Shown: positions 1-10,544 of the stretch, piece after piece | How positions within the stretch are numbered: position 1 is the stretch's first letter | Layout of the letters: every line of letters starts with the position of its first letter | The notes under the pieces: model-generated | The model's input: only the letters and a program-made list of their open reading frames with translations | What the model was told of the DNA's origin: nothing | Database searches by the model: none | Assembly (NCBI GenBank): GCA_043228905.1 | Contig: JBHGNT010000005.1 | Location: 11,966,001-12,030,000 of the forward strand | Reading direction: 5' to 3' | Source: Azolla caroliniana | Lineage: Eukaryota > Polypodiophyta | DNA: 64,000 bases | Translations under genes and position numbers: made by a program

Positions 1-858
1 CTTCACGTTCCGCGGTGGAGTAATTCCTTTCCGCTGTCGAGAGACATCTATTAGCGTTGTAAACGGGGTGATACCAATTCGAGGGAGTTTTCTACATTAA
101 AGCGTTGCCAATGGCGATGTCGAATGCATCTACGAATACTTGAAAGGGTTGTGCCCAATCTGAAGGTTGCACCACTGGAGCTTGGGAAATCATGACTTTG
201 AGTGATTGATAGGCCTGGTCTTCCCGTTCCGTCCACTGAAAGGGAATCGCGTGGACTGCTACATGTAAGGGGGGTCGCGAAATCGGTGAGTTATTGGAGC
301 ATACGCCTATGCCATCGTATTTGACCTAAAAATTTGCTAAGTGCTTTGGTCGTGGCTGGGGCCAGGGCATTCAAGATGGCTTGGACTTTGTCAGGATCCA
401 TGGCAATGTCATCCCGACTTACAATGTGGCTGAGTAAAGCACCACTTGTAACGTGGAAAGCGCATTTTGCCGGATTTAGGTTGAGTCGTGCCTGCCGACA
501 TCTTTCAAGGCACAATCGTAAATGCGCAAGGTGCTCCAATTGCTGCCCATACACCGCGAATCATCAAGGAAGACTTGCATGAAGGCTGGAATGAAGTCCT
601 CGAAGATTTCGAAGATGATTCGTTGAAACGTGGCGGGTGCCGTTTTTTATCCAAACATCATGACTACGGCTACGAACACACCCCATTCCGTTACGAATGT
701 TTTCTTTTCTTGATCGTCCGGGTGCATACGGATCTGATTGTAACCACTTAAGCCGTCTAAAAAACTATAGCGGTCATGGCTGGCAACCGTATCGAGGATG
801 TTGTCGGTGAACGGGAGTGGAAACGCATCCATAATCGTGGCTGCGCTGAGCTTTCGGT
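1..858 (-). pseudogene. Ty3/gypsy reverse transcriptase, C-terminal part
   Basis: This is the second half of the reverse transcriptase of a minus-strand Ty3/gypsy polyprotein. It continues the domain begun at 1347-1628 after an inserted solo LTR. The reading visible on the minus strand includes KLSAATIMDAFPLPF, then SFLDGLSGYNQIRMHPDD, then the catalytic box as VFLDD near 560-590, and a thumb region with LNPAKCAFHVTSGALL near 430-480. The order matches gypsy RT fingers-palm-thumb. Several frame changes and stops break it, for example after VVMMFG near 647, so no intact protein is made. RNase H and integrase would lie left of the window and cannot be assessed. Family assignment is secure; the lineage within gypsy is not. 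Confidence 0.85.
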
Positions 859-1346
859 TGTTGTACGTTTTAGGGTTAAGGATGACAATTATGATAGCAT
901 GATGAAAATGATGAAGATAGACATGGCGTAATGGTGGAGATGATGAATGGTATGATGGTGAGAGAGAACATGAAGAACAAGACAAACATTGAGGGGTGGG
1001 GGGTGGTGCCTAGAATGGCTCCACCCCCTCCCAAGGGGGTTCAACGTAAGGAGGAGAGAGAGAGAAAGAGAAAGAGAAATGACAAGAGAGAGATTGAGAG
1101 AAATGTTCCTTGTATTCATTCATTCCCCATAAGGGGTTAAATAGGTACAACGGGGTAGATCCACAAGGGTGCAAGCCCCCTTGGCATTCACACCTAGTCA
1201 CTCACTGCCACGTCTTTGTATCTACCACACTCACACTTACATTCACACTCATAATCGTATAAAATCACACATACATAACCACACATTACATCTTTCACCC
1301 TCACTTATCACACTTATCAATCACCCGTACATCTCTTACGGTAACA
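859..1346. mobile_element. Solo LTR nested in the gypsy RT gene
   Basis: A 488-bp insertion splits the RT reading between VDYR (right side) and KLSAAT (left side). It begins TGTTGTACG and ends GGTAACA, so it has the TG...CA ends and TGTT/AACA inverted tips of an LTR. It is flanked on both sides by the 5-bp duplication tcggt (854-858 and 1347-1351). Removing it with one duplication restores a continuous VDYRKLSAAT reading. It holds no coding sequence. It is rich in purine and pyrimidine tracts and short CATA/CACA runs, and I found no second copy of it here. The most likely origin is recombination between the two LTRs of a full element. Confidence 0.85.
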
Positions 1347-2054
1347 TCGGTAATCCACGCATACCCGGATTTGTCCGTTCTTTTTTGGTACGACCACAAT
1401 GGGACTTAACCATGTGGCTCTTTTGACCGGCCGGATGAACTCGACATAGAGAAGTTTATCTATCTCTTCTTTCACTTTGGCCCCGTAGTTGGGATTCATT
1501 CGGTAACGGCGTTGCTGGATTGGCCGTGCATCCTTCTGGAGGTGAATCTGATGTTGGTAGTATTGATGGTCCAGGCCCTTCATATCACTATACGCCCATG
1601 CGAACACGTCCTGATATTCCGTGAGCAATCCAAGTAGGGTTGATCAGTCGTTGATTGCCAGATCCTTGACAATTTTTACTGGTCGTGGCTCAGAAGGGGA
1701 GCCGAGATTAACCTCTTCGAAGGTGGAGGCATTTACTCTATGCGAGATTGCTAATTCGTAGTCAAGTGCGTCACGGGTCTGTTGTAGTTCTTTGACTGAA
1801 TCCTAGTTAGGCTCATGGGGAGCTTCATGGTTTATTGTTTTGGCTAAGTATGGTTCTATGGCTGAAAGAACGTCGATTTCGAAGAGCGGGACGATCGTGG
1901 AATGCTCGTCCAGAAAAGTGTTTATTTTGTCATCTGCTAGTCCATCTAGCATGCGGACTCCCCCCTCATATAGCGGGTTGTTGTTAGAAGGAGTTGAAGT
2001 ACGTGCTTCCATGATGATGCGTACTTTGGCTTTTCCTCGTCGAAATGAAATCAT
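1347..2054 (-). pseudogene. Ty3/gypsy RT N-terminal part and PR-RT linker
   Basis: This minus-strand reading carries the linker and N-terminal RT segment of the same gypsy element: EYQDVFAWAYSDMKGLD, then QQRRYRMNPNYGAKVKEEI, then LSPIVVVPKKNGQIRVCVDYR. These are standard gypsy RT landmarks. The linker to the right (1803-2054) contains SFRRGKAKVRIIMEAR, the segment that normally follows the protease domain. The two parts are in different registers and are separated by stops near 1630-1800. The domain is interrupted at VDYR by the solo LTR at 859-1346. The element is dead as written. Confidence 0.85.
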
Positions 2055-2560
2055 ATTGTGCTAGTAATGTTGCTTGATGTTGGCCGTTCGTAGCCACGGT
2101 CTTCCCAACAGGAATGGGTAAGCGCCCGGCGCATCGAGGCGTAAGGCAACTACGAACACGATGAAGGTATGTCCTCCCAAAATAAATTACAGGTTGCGTA
2201 GAAACCCTATCGGCCGCACCGATCTCGTATGTTCCATTCGTAACCAAAATGGACACAGCTCTCATTGAGTGATGTCAATCGTGTTGCATGTGGCTTCGCT
2301 AATGACATTTACACCTTACTTGCCATCGATAATGCATCCATGAATTTCATGACCACGGATGATGAGTTGTACTGCCGGAAGGGGAGGCTCTGGTGCCGGG
2401 GCCGTGAGATTAACAGAGGGGTGAGTCGGATCCAGACCGTTTGTGAGGGAATGAACCATCCTCTTGAAGCGTGGCAGCAGACAATTTGTGCAGCAGCATG
2501 GATATCGGGGAATCTGCGAGCGCCTGCCAAATTGGGTCAGGATTAGTGTGATCCGAAGTG
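2055..2560 (-). pseudogene. Ty3/gypsy aspartic protease region, degraded
   Basis: On the minus strand near 2265-2360 the reading IIDGK-stop-GVNVISEAT resembles the DGGSGVNVIS form of the retropepsin active site used by many plant gypsy elements. The active-site triplet is damaged and an in-frame stop sits inside it. Downstream (lower coordinates) the frame shifts repeatedly before the RT linker. The region lies between gag and RT, where protease belongs. The call rests on this single short motif and on position, so it is moderate. Confidence 0.55.
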
Positions 2561-2739
2561 TTGGATCGGGGTAGATCCAGGTTTGTGGTTTGCGTTTGGC
2601 GGGGGTTTCATTTCTTTGTTTCTACTATTTCTGCTTGCATCCGGTCGATGTTGGCGTTATTGGCTGCATCGACCCAGTCCTTAGCGTGTTGTCAAACTGA
2701 GTCCTAGATATCCCACTAGGATTGCTGGGTCTTGCTGTG

Positions 2740-4101
2740 TGTAGTCACCTGTTGCACATCAACCGTAATCATATTTACGGCCGGTGCTTTTCCCCAAGTG
2801 TTGGTGGGGCACTGGTTGGCGTAGTGGCCGGATTGGTTACAATTGAAGCATGTGATGGTTGTCAAGGTATTGGGTTCTCCAAGCTCGAATTGGGGTTGTG
2901 CTAGGTTGTGTGGTGAGTCTTCCCGCCCCTACTGAGGATATGCCTATGGAGGGTTGCCCCAAGACTCGATTTGTGGGGTTTGCCAATTATCAGTGCGTTG
3001 ATTATCGCGGCGACAATTGTCAAAGTGACGTCGGTTCCCTGAAGCTTGGAAACCACAATTATTCCGCTGATCATACCGTGAATGCCGAGGTGCAACATAG
3101 TTGTTGCAGTCGTAATTCCTGGAGAAATGGTGGTGGTCCTGATGACAATGGCAACGATCATTCATGTGGTGTGATTGATTTGGGTAGCAAGCGGGCTCCA
3201 ACCGATACTAGTTATCCCTATGGTAACAGTCCGGTTTGGAATTGCCCCCCTTGTTGCAGTGGGGCATGTCGTCTTCCCATGGCCTTGTCAGCTCTCTATT
3301 CCGTGGAGGTGGTTGCTCATGAGGTTGCGTGTGGTTGGTGCGGGGCTCAATTTGGTGGACTGGGGCCGTGTTTGTTTGGTTCAACATGTTGTATTCACAT
3401 TGCTCCACCATATGGACCCTTGAATGGCAGATGGGGCAGTGTGGTCGTGAAGGACAGTCAAGAGCGGCGTGGCCAGATTGCAGCGCTTGCCGGAACTGAG
3501 TTTCCTCGATCATTGGCAAGGCAGTTTGAAGTGTGCCCATAGCGAATGAATTATTATAATGTGCCCTATCCAACGCAAGGACGCGGGCGACCACTTGCTA
3601 GATGGTATGCTGAGAAAAATCCGTAAGAGCCAACATCGTGCGTAGAGGCTCACGGAGGCCTGCCAAAAACGTATCTTTCAAATGATTCACAGATACATCC
3701 TATGCGAGTTGGCGGTACAGGTCTTGAAAGCGGCGAACAAACTGGGACACGGTTTCGGTAGGCCCCTGGCCGATCGTATAAAATTGACGAAGCAATTCCC
3801 ACTTCAGGATCTCTTGGTGGAATAATTCCAGAAACTAGGTGCGGACATCCTGGAACGTTGTAAACTCCCCAGGAACATGCCGGGAATACCACTGTGCAGT
3901 GGGGCCGTCAAGGGAGAGAGTGAATTCGGCAATTTTGGAGGCATCGACCTCCTTGGCGGTGAGTCGTTGTGTCGAATGGTTGGCGTGCCATGTGTTGAGA
4001 AAGGAACGGATGTGCATGTCCGCGTCTGGGCCATCCGTGTAGTGGGCATAGGGGTGGTATGGCATTGTGTCAAGCTTTGGATCTTCCGGTAGGGCCGACA
4101 A
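2740..4101 (-). pseudogene. Ty3/gypsy gag with two zinc knuckles
   Basis: This is the minus-strand capsid/nucleocapsid gene of the left gypsy element. It starts at about 4101 with MSALPEDPKLD and carries a typical gag core including DMHIRSFLNTWHANHS and SLDGPTAQWYSRHVPGEF. Two CX2CX4HX4C knuckles are visible: CPICHSRVHMVEQC near 3400-3445, where the usual Gly before His is Val, and CFNCNQSGHYANQC near 2810-2855. The family binds and packages RNA through such knuckles. Frame changes occur near 3800, 3590 and 3200, so it is a pseudogene. The long plus-strand reading at 2859-3542 is the antisense shadow of this gene. Confidence 0.85.
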
Positions 4102-4451
4102 AGGGTTGACCTCCGGTTGTGGTGAGACTTCTAGAGGACTTGGAGGGGTAGCGAGGTCAAGACCAATCTACGACTGTGTGTCTGGGATTATCGATGGCGA
4201 AGATTGCAATTCCAGGGATGAGTGTTGTGTGAGCACGGAATCGGTCGTGTCCTCGACGGGCTCAGTGCAGCGGGGCGGTGGCCAAGAGCAAGTAACTCTG
4301 TTTGGCGTCGTAATGACGACTGGGATTGACCACCAACGTGAGTTCGATGTGCTGCACATCGTGAACCAGGCGTGCCAAATTGTGTTTCCTTCCTTCCCGG
4401 AGGCGACACCTTCGATTTCCTAACCAAAATCGAACCAAGAGTTGTGGTACA
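4102..4451 (-). other. Gypsy untranslated leader between 5' LTR and gag
   Basis: This 350-bp stretch lies between the gag start and the 5' LTR of the minus-strand gypsy element. No conserved domain is visible in it. The bases next to the LTR (around 4440-4451) do not match the common TGGTATCAGAGC or TGGCGCC primer-site patterns, so the primer of this element is not resolved. Confidence 0.5.
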
Positions 4452-4926
4452 TGTTGGTCAGGGTGATACTGGAAAAAACAGGATTTCAATTACATTATGT
4501 AAGGGAGGTCTCTTCCTAGAGAATATTTCACCACATCAATTGCATAAGGGACAACAATCACATAATACCAACACAAGAAATAGACCCAAAACTATATGTG
4601 TTACGAGTATGGAATGAATACAGTTACACCACCCACGGCCGGAATTAATAGCAAAGTAATAGTATGACTTAGACCCTCAGAATCCCGTAATCACGGGTTA
4701 TAGTTCCCATCTTCCCTTTGCTCCTCCCTATCTCGTTCTCCTGCTCTTCTTTTTATAGCTTTTCCTTTCCTCTTTGCTTCGGCGCGCTTTGCTCCTTCCC
4801 GTACTTGGTTGCACATACTATGGTTGTCTTCATTCCTTACGGTTGTTCGTAATTACGGTTGTTCACCTACTTTGACCTACTTTCTATTACATTTCTTAGA
4901 ATTACAATTTTGGCCCATGGACAACA
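4452..4926 (-). mobile_element. 5' LTR of the left gypsy element
   Basis: A 475-bp LTR in minus orientation. Read on the minus strand it begins TGTTGTCCATGGG and ends CTGACCAACA, giving TGTTG/CAACA tips. A TATA box in the correct orientation (CTATAAAAAG on the minus strand) lies near 4745-4757. It joins the gypsy leader on the left and copia RT sequence on the right, so the gypsy element inserted into the copia element. The partner LTR lies outside the window, so the boundaries come from tips and context only. Confidence 0.7.
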
Positions 4927-6000
4927 GATCCTATACGTCGATGGCATGTTGATTGCAAGGAGCAATCAAGCCGAAATCGAAAAGCTAAAACGGAGCCTTC
5001 ACGAAAAGTTCACAATGAAGGAACTCAGACAAGCCTGACACATATTGGGCATGAGGATCACGCAAAATCAGACAACGAAAACTCTCGGTCTCATCTAGTC
5101 TGACTACATCCGAAAGGTATTGAGGCACTCCAATATGGAGAATGTGAAGCCAACACCAACACCGCTTCCGACGTCGATCCGACTATCGGACAGAGACTCT
5201 CCTTTGATGGATAAGGAGAGAGACCTCAATGGAAAGATACCCTACGCATCGGTCGTAGGAAGTTTCATGTATATGTCATAGGGGTCGTCATCCGGTACAT
5301 GTCAAACCCAGGATGGAAGCATTGGGAGGTCTTCAAGCACATCTTCAGGTACCTAAGAGGGACCGAAGATGCACAGCTGACTTTTGAATCGATAAACCCG
5401 ACCAAAGCCGAAGGCTACACCGATTCCTACTACGCCGGGAATTCAGACAATCGGAAGTCGACATCAAGCTACATCTTCACCTATGGTAGCGGTGCCATAT
5501 CATGGAGTCAAAACTTCAATAGTGCACGGCCTTGTCAACCATAGAGACCGAGTACATAGCATCATCGGAGGCAGAGAAGGAAGCAATCTGGGTGCACTAA
5601 CTGACTACTGACTTCTCGGCAACAAACCGAATCGACTGACTAGCGCCAACCATCTACTGTGATTCACAGAGTGCAATACACCTCATCAATAATCCTGTCT
5701 ATCATGCAAAGACAAATCATATTGAGGTGTGGCATCATCACATCCGAGAGCTAGTAACAAAGAAGAAGCTCAAAGTCCGGAAGATTGACACCGAGGTGAA
5801 CATCTTCAATTGCCTGACGTAGCCACTCCCAGAACATCGCTTAAAAGCACTAAGGACGAAGATGGGACTACGACAAGTGAGCGAGCAGAAAAGTGCCAAA
5901 CGAGCCAACAAGGCAAAGTCAAAAGAATCGGAATACCCAGTGGTTGAGGACACCGACTACAAAGGAAACGATCAAAGATAGAACGAACTTGAAGACAGAT
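4927..6000 (+). pseudogene. Ty1/copia RT-RNase H 3' fragment
   Basis: This plus-strand copia polyprotein fragment starts inside RT at ILYVDGMLIARSN, where the catalytic YVDD is changed to YVDG, and continues with IPYASVVGSFMYMS. RNase H motifs follow: CDSQSAIHLINNP near 5660-5695, KTNHIEVWHHHIREL near 5710-5750 and LKVRKIDTEVNI. Many stops and frame changes interrupt it. The upstream part of copia would lie beyond the gypsy element inserted at 4926, outside the window. Confidence 0.85.
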
Positions 6001-6265
6001 CGAGGATCCAAGGAGGAGCATAGGAGCAAACGCTAGTGGGAGGTAGGAGAACACGTTGAATCGGACACCGTCCAACTCGAACCAGTCGTTCCAACCGATT
6101 CAAACAAGTCGACCCAGATGACTAGCCAAATCAGGCTAGATACCAACTTTAACTCTACTGATTGACTTGTAACTATAACCTTAGGTTAAATTGTAATCTA
6201 GGCTTACGGGGGAGATAATCCCTTACTATTGTACGTAGAAAGAGTAGTCCTTTTACAGGGGAGTT
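6001..6265 (+). other. Copia 3' untranslated region and polypurine tract
   Basis: The non-coding stretch between the end of the copia polyprotein and its 3' LTR. It ends in the purine-rich run CAGGGGAG at about 6256-6263, immediately before the LTR, the position of the plus-strand primer (PPT). A second purine run, CGGGGGAGA, lies at about 6208-6216. Confidence 0.6.
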
Positions 6266-6510
6266 TGTTGGCATAAAAGGCCGACTCCTTCCACTTTGTA
6301 TCCTAAGTGTGAATGCATCCTTGAGCTAGGGCTTGAGTATATAAGGTCAACCACAACATTGTAACGATAACCTTCTTGTATCTTGAGTCTCTGAGAGTGT
6401 AAGAGTTACCAAATAATGAGAGATTCCATTAGAGCTTTGAACTGTATCTACGTTTCCATCTATTTCTTCTGTTATATTCTCTGTGTTGTTTGTTATACAT
6501 ATAATCAACA
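6266..6510 (+). mobile_element. 3' LTR of the left copia element
   Basis: A short 245-bp LTR running from TGTTGGCATAAAAGG to ATAATCAACA, with TGTTG/CAACA tips. A TATA-like GTATATAAGG lies at about 6334-6343. It follows the polypurine tract in the correct order for a plus-strand element. The 5' LTR is not in the window, so the right target duplication (expected at 6511-6515) cannot be checked. Confidence 0.75.
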
Positions 6511-7296
6511 GGTCCTCACATACTTGTGCATACTTATAGGACGTTATACCCAATAATGTGTATGTATGTATGTGTGTATCGCATGTGTGTACATATGTAT
6601 GTGTTATATGTGTGTATATGTTCTATACCTCTGTGTGTGTGTGTGTGTTCTATATTTCTACATATGTATGTACTATGTATTATGCATTGTATATATATCA
6701 TGTGTCTATGTATGTATGTGTTATGTGTGTGTATTTTCTATTGATGTACATATGTATGTATTGTCTTGCATGTGTATATATGTATGTGTGTGTGTACATA
6801 TTGTATTGTATTGTATTGCATGTGTTGAATGTATTATATGTATGGCATGCGTGTGTGTATGTTCTTTACATGTGCATATGTATATATTGAATGTATTATA
6901 TGTATGGCACGTGTGTATGTGTATATGTGTCATGTGTGTGTATTCATGCATACAATACAATATATACATATACACACCACATACATATATACAGATATGC
7001 ATGTATGTACGTATGTACGTATGTACATGTATGGATGTAAGTTGGTAACATCTATACATGTATCATTGTAGGCATGTGTACGTATATACGTGTAGCAATG
7101 TATGAATGAATATATGTATGTCCATGTACGAATGCACATATGTGTATATATGTAATATGTAATGTATTTATGTATGTATATTTCCGGTGTATTTTCGTGT
7201 TTGTATGTGTATGGCTCATATATGGATGTATGCTTGCAATATGCACATAATATGCATGCATATATCCGATGGATGTGTAAGTATATGTATATCTAA

Positions 7297-7360
<64 letters not shown>
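6511..7360. repeat. TATG/TG microsatellite region
   Basis: About 800 bp of imperfect TATG, TGTG and CATA repeats, ending in a nearly pure (TG)n run of about 29 units at 7301-7358. All long readings here (for example 6566-7048) are products of the repeat with Cys/Tyr/Val-biased composition and are not genes. Confidence 0.9.
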
Positions 7361-8093
7361 TTGTAATTTGTATAACCCCATATGACCTATATATTGAAAG
7401 AAAGATATATTAACATCTTCTAAGACCAAAAGTGGCCCACGAGACAATTGGTTTACAACAAAAATGGGGTATTTACCCATTCAAATAAAAATAAAATAGA
7501 ACTTAAGCTAAAGAGTTCTAGTTTAAAAAAACATGTTCTATAAGGAAATGTCTTTATACTAGGCATAGTTTCATTTCCATCCAAGTCTCTCAAAAAGAAG
7601 GGGAGGTCAAAGGGTTTCGATGTGGATGTGGCCCGTGATCCCAATGTAAGAGGTACCCCCAACCATAGCTTCTAGGTGGCGTAGCTCACGTTCCCTTATC
7701 TTCTTAATTATTTCTACTCCACGTTGAGTTGATTTGAGGCCCGACATCTGAGGGCGTTTGTGTTGAGAACTGTGGCCGTCAATGCGGAAACATCAACAGC
7801 ACTTTGATATGATGATCGCCGAGTACACAAGTCGAAGACAAGATCAGAGATGTGAATCTTTGAGAGAGAGAGAGAGAGGGAGAGAGGGAGAGAGACAAAG
7901 AGGCACGCAATGTAACAGTTTATTCATAATAGTTACAATACAATAGAGGCAACGACTCTCTCACAATAGCAGCAACAACAAACTAGGTTATAGAGCCCAT
8001 TATATACTAATTGGGCTAGGGTAACTGCCCTTTGACATATTTATAGAATTGTTCTAAATCTAGTTTGTTCAATGTACAATGTGAATACGGCCA
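7361..8093 (-). other. Possible minus-oriented copia LTR remnant and spacer
   Basis: No gene is visible. Between about 7815 and 8075 the layout resembles the copia LTRs at 20857 and 56809: a CTTTGATAtgA sequence like a decayed tRNA-Met primer site (about 7802-7812), a GA-rich run (7860-7893), and minus-strand TATA-like signals in front of a GGGCTAG...CTGCCC-type stretch near 8010-8030. Ends and duplications cannot be defined, so this is a weak call. Confidence 0.35.
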
Positions 8094-9752
8094 TTATAGA
8101 CCAGTATTCGACAGCTTGGTTGTTCCTTGCATTTCTGCTTCATCAAGAGAGAGGTCGAGTGGTGTAGGTGTATCCACATTCATCGTCTCCCCTTGTTCCT
8201 GAAAAATTACATTAGTTACATGTACATGTTCGTGAATATTAAAATGGTTATGGTTAAAACTTTGTATTTTATTCTCCCTATGTTGTTTTAGCTCTAAGAT
8301 ATGCCTACCTGGTCTCTTTATATCGGGGTATGTAATAGTTTGGAGAGGGTGGGAGAGGATCCTAGTATGTCTTAGTATTTCGCCTTTATCTCGGCATAAG
8401 TTCGACACTTGCATGTAAAGTGATACTCGTCCTCTATCTCTATGTGACATAACCTACATAGCCTTTCCTCTCTAGGGACTCTATTAGCATGACCATTCTC
8501 AATCTCAAGTTGTTGAGATGATATCCTAAGTTGTCCAATGGCCACCTTTAGTGTATTTGATAAGAATGTATCTAGATATTTTGGTAGTGTAATAAAACCT
8601 AACTTAGAGAAGTGCATGAAGTGTTCCTTATAGTACGACATTTTAGATGGGCGTGACTCTCGTGGGGTGATCCATTTATATCCGGTGTAAATTTGCCATA
8701 TTTCTTGACATATTACTTTATTATGGTCCTCATGAGAGATTAATGTTTGATCAGTCCCATGGTTGTACTTAAGGGGAGGTAGGTTATTAATGTCTATGCC
8801 ATTTGCAAGTAACCAACTCACTATCGTGCTATACCAAGATCTAGTATCTCCGGATGCATATAGGGATCAGGATGCCTCGAAAGCTTGCCGAGTTATCCTA
8901 TGTTGTGGTTGGCTATGTATCCTATGAATAAAAACTACCAGTTGGAAAAGTGCTTCTACTAACATTGGGGGCAAACTGAACTCTACTCTAATAATGTCAT
9001 GTGGTACTGTCGATTTTCTTCGACGTTGACGTGATAACATCGTCACCAAAAGTCTCTCTAATTGTGTCCACATGGAAGATGGTAGACATGGAGCCCATAC
9101 TACTAATGCATACATGAGGGAAGGGGTCATTAATGAGTCAAAGAACCATCCCTTAGTCCGTGGTTCTTTAAAGTATGCCTTGTGGCAATGTCTCTCTAAG
9201 AGTGAGAGGGGTACATGCCCTCTTGTTAGCTTATCTTTGGTTGCTTGGGGCATCGAGAATTTACCTCAACGAGCACTAAAAGTGACTCCTAAATATACAT
9301 ATGATCGAAAACCTCAACTAGTTTATGAGAGAGGATTAGGTAACATTTACTCCTAATGCAAGACGATGTATGAAAGATAAGGACTTTAGTTTTCGCTAGA
9401 TTCACTACCAATCCTCGTTGTGTGCAAAAGTCATCTAGGGCATTAAGGTGCTTTTGTAGGTCGTGTTCAGACTTCGCGAGCAAAACTGTGTCATCCGCGT
9501 AAAGTAAGAGACTAATTTGTGTACCCCCAATGGCTACTATGTTGCCTCCCTTACGAGCAATAAAATCAGTGATCTCATCAATGTAGATCCCAAAAAGAGT
9601 CTGTTGGTGAAGCAATCGGATAGGCCACCTGGGCATCTTACGCACCCAGGGACTTGCTCATATAGGGCATAGATGGCCCAGATCATGTCATTTGGTATCC
9701 CCAAGCTTTTATGCCTATCAAACAACTGTTGTCGTGGAAATCCGTGCGTGCT
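8094..9752 (-). pseudogene. LINE reverse transcriptase and C-terminal region
   Basis: A minus-strand non-LTR retrotransposon fragment. From its 5' side it reads RQQLFDRHKSLGIPNDMIW (about 9690-9750), then LFGIYIDEITDFI and ISLLLYADDTVLLAKSEHD (9480-9530), where YADD is the RT catalytic box. After it come a connector (8867-9253) and a C-terminal region with the Cys/His cluster CRLCHIEIEDEYHFTCKC (8400-8470). Frame changes near 9640, 9290 and 8860 break it. The endonuclease and any ORF1 are missing, cut off at 9752 by an LTR. The YADD box and C-terminal CCHC identify it as a LINE. Confidence 0.85.
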
Positions 9753-10479
9753 TGTTAGATAGGACGGGACCACGGGGGTCTTGGACTAGGGAGTAAGAGG
9801 AGGGAGAGAAGCTTGGGAGTTCAACCAAGAAGGAAGAGAAAGATTAAGATTCAAGAGATTAAGATCTAAACAAGACAAGATACATTATGGAAAGCACCAC
9901 ACCAATTACAACCATGGTTGTGTAGGCCGAATGTAAACCCTCTAGATGAAACCCTAACCGGATAGGGGAAAAGAAGAAGAAGATGAATGAAACCCCTAAA
10001 ATGAGATCCTAAAACCCAGAATTCCGAAACCCTAATGGTAACCCAAAGAAACCCAAAAAGTGGAAGCCCCTCAAAAATGGCCCCTCACTCCCTTTTATAG
10101 TAGTAAGGGGTGAGGCACATTACATAAAGAAGAGGTCAATCCCCCCTTCTTTCAATGGGGGAATATTTGGCCTTGATCTTAGGAGGAGAGATTGATAGAG
10201 CCTTAACTCCCTCTCCTCACACACACATTGTGCCCACTACTCACTACACCCGTACTTCATGTACTCTCCCTTTAGTCTACATGTGCATGTGCACATAAGT
10301 GCACATCACATTTACACTTTATGAATCTTCGTAGTGCACTTTTAACACCTTACATTTACCCTTCCTTTTTTACATTTGTTTCTTTTACAAATCTTCCAAG
10401 TGCATGTGCAATGTTGCACATCCCCATTTTATCCATCCCACTTGGTTTTCTCACCATGGCCGAAAATCCTCACGACATC
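9753..10479 (-). mobile_element. Minus-oriented 3' LTR of a separate element
   Basis: On the minus strand this 727-bp block begins TGTCGTGAGG and ends CTATCTAACA, with a TATA box in the same orientation (ACTATAAAAGGGAG, plus positions about 10085-10105). Just to its right the minus strand reads GGTGGGGGTGG, a good polypurine tract, so this is most likely the 3' LTR of a minus-strand LTR element. Its sequence differs from the chromovirus LTR at 16944-17399, so it belongs to another family. No partner LTR was found. Confidence 0.6.
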
Positions 10480-10496
10480 CACCCCCACCAAACCGC
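10480..10496 (-). promoter_or_regulatory. Polypurine tract next to the 9753-10479 LTR
   Basis: Minus-strand run GGTTTGGTGGGGGTGGA directly upstream of the LTR start TGTCGTG. This is the expected plus-strand priming site. The plus-strand 16-mer CACCCCCACCAAACCG covering it recurs at about 54134-54149. Confidence 0.5.
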
Positions 10497-10544
10497 ACAT
10501 CCATCGGTATGTGCCAAGAAAGGGAAAGAGGTGAGAGTTTTGGC

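Noticed and set aside
2859-3542. 227-codon plus-strand open reading
   Set aside because: It is antisense to the gypsy gag, which has zinc knuckles and gag motifs on the minus strand; the plus reading has no domain and Cys/Gly-biased composition.
6526-7480. Several 70-160 codon readings rich in Cys, Tyr, Val or His, Thr
   Set aside because: They are translations of TATG/TG microsatellite DNA.
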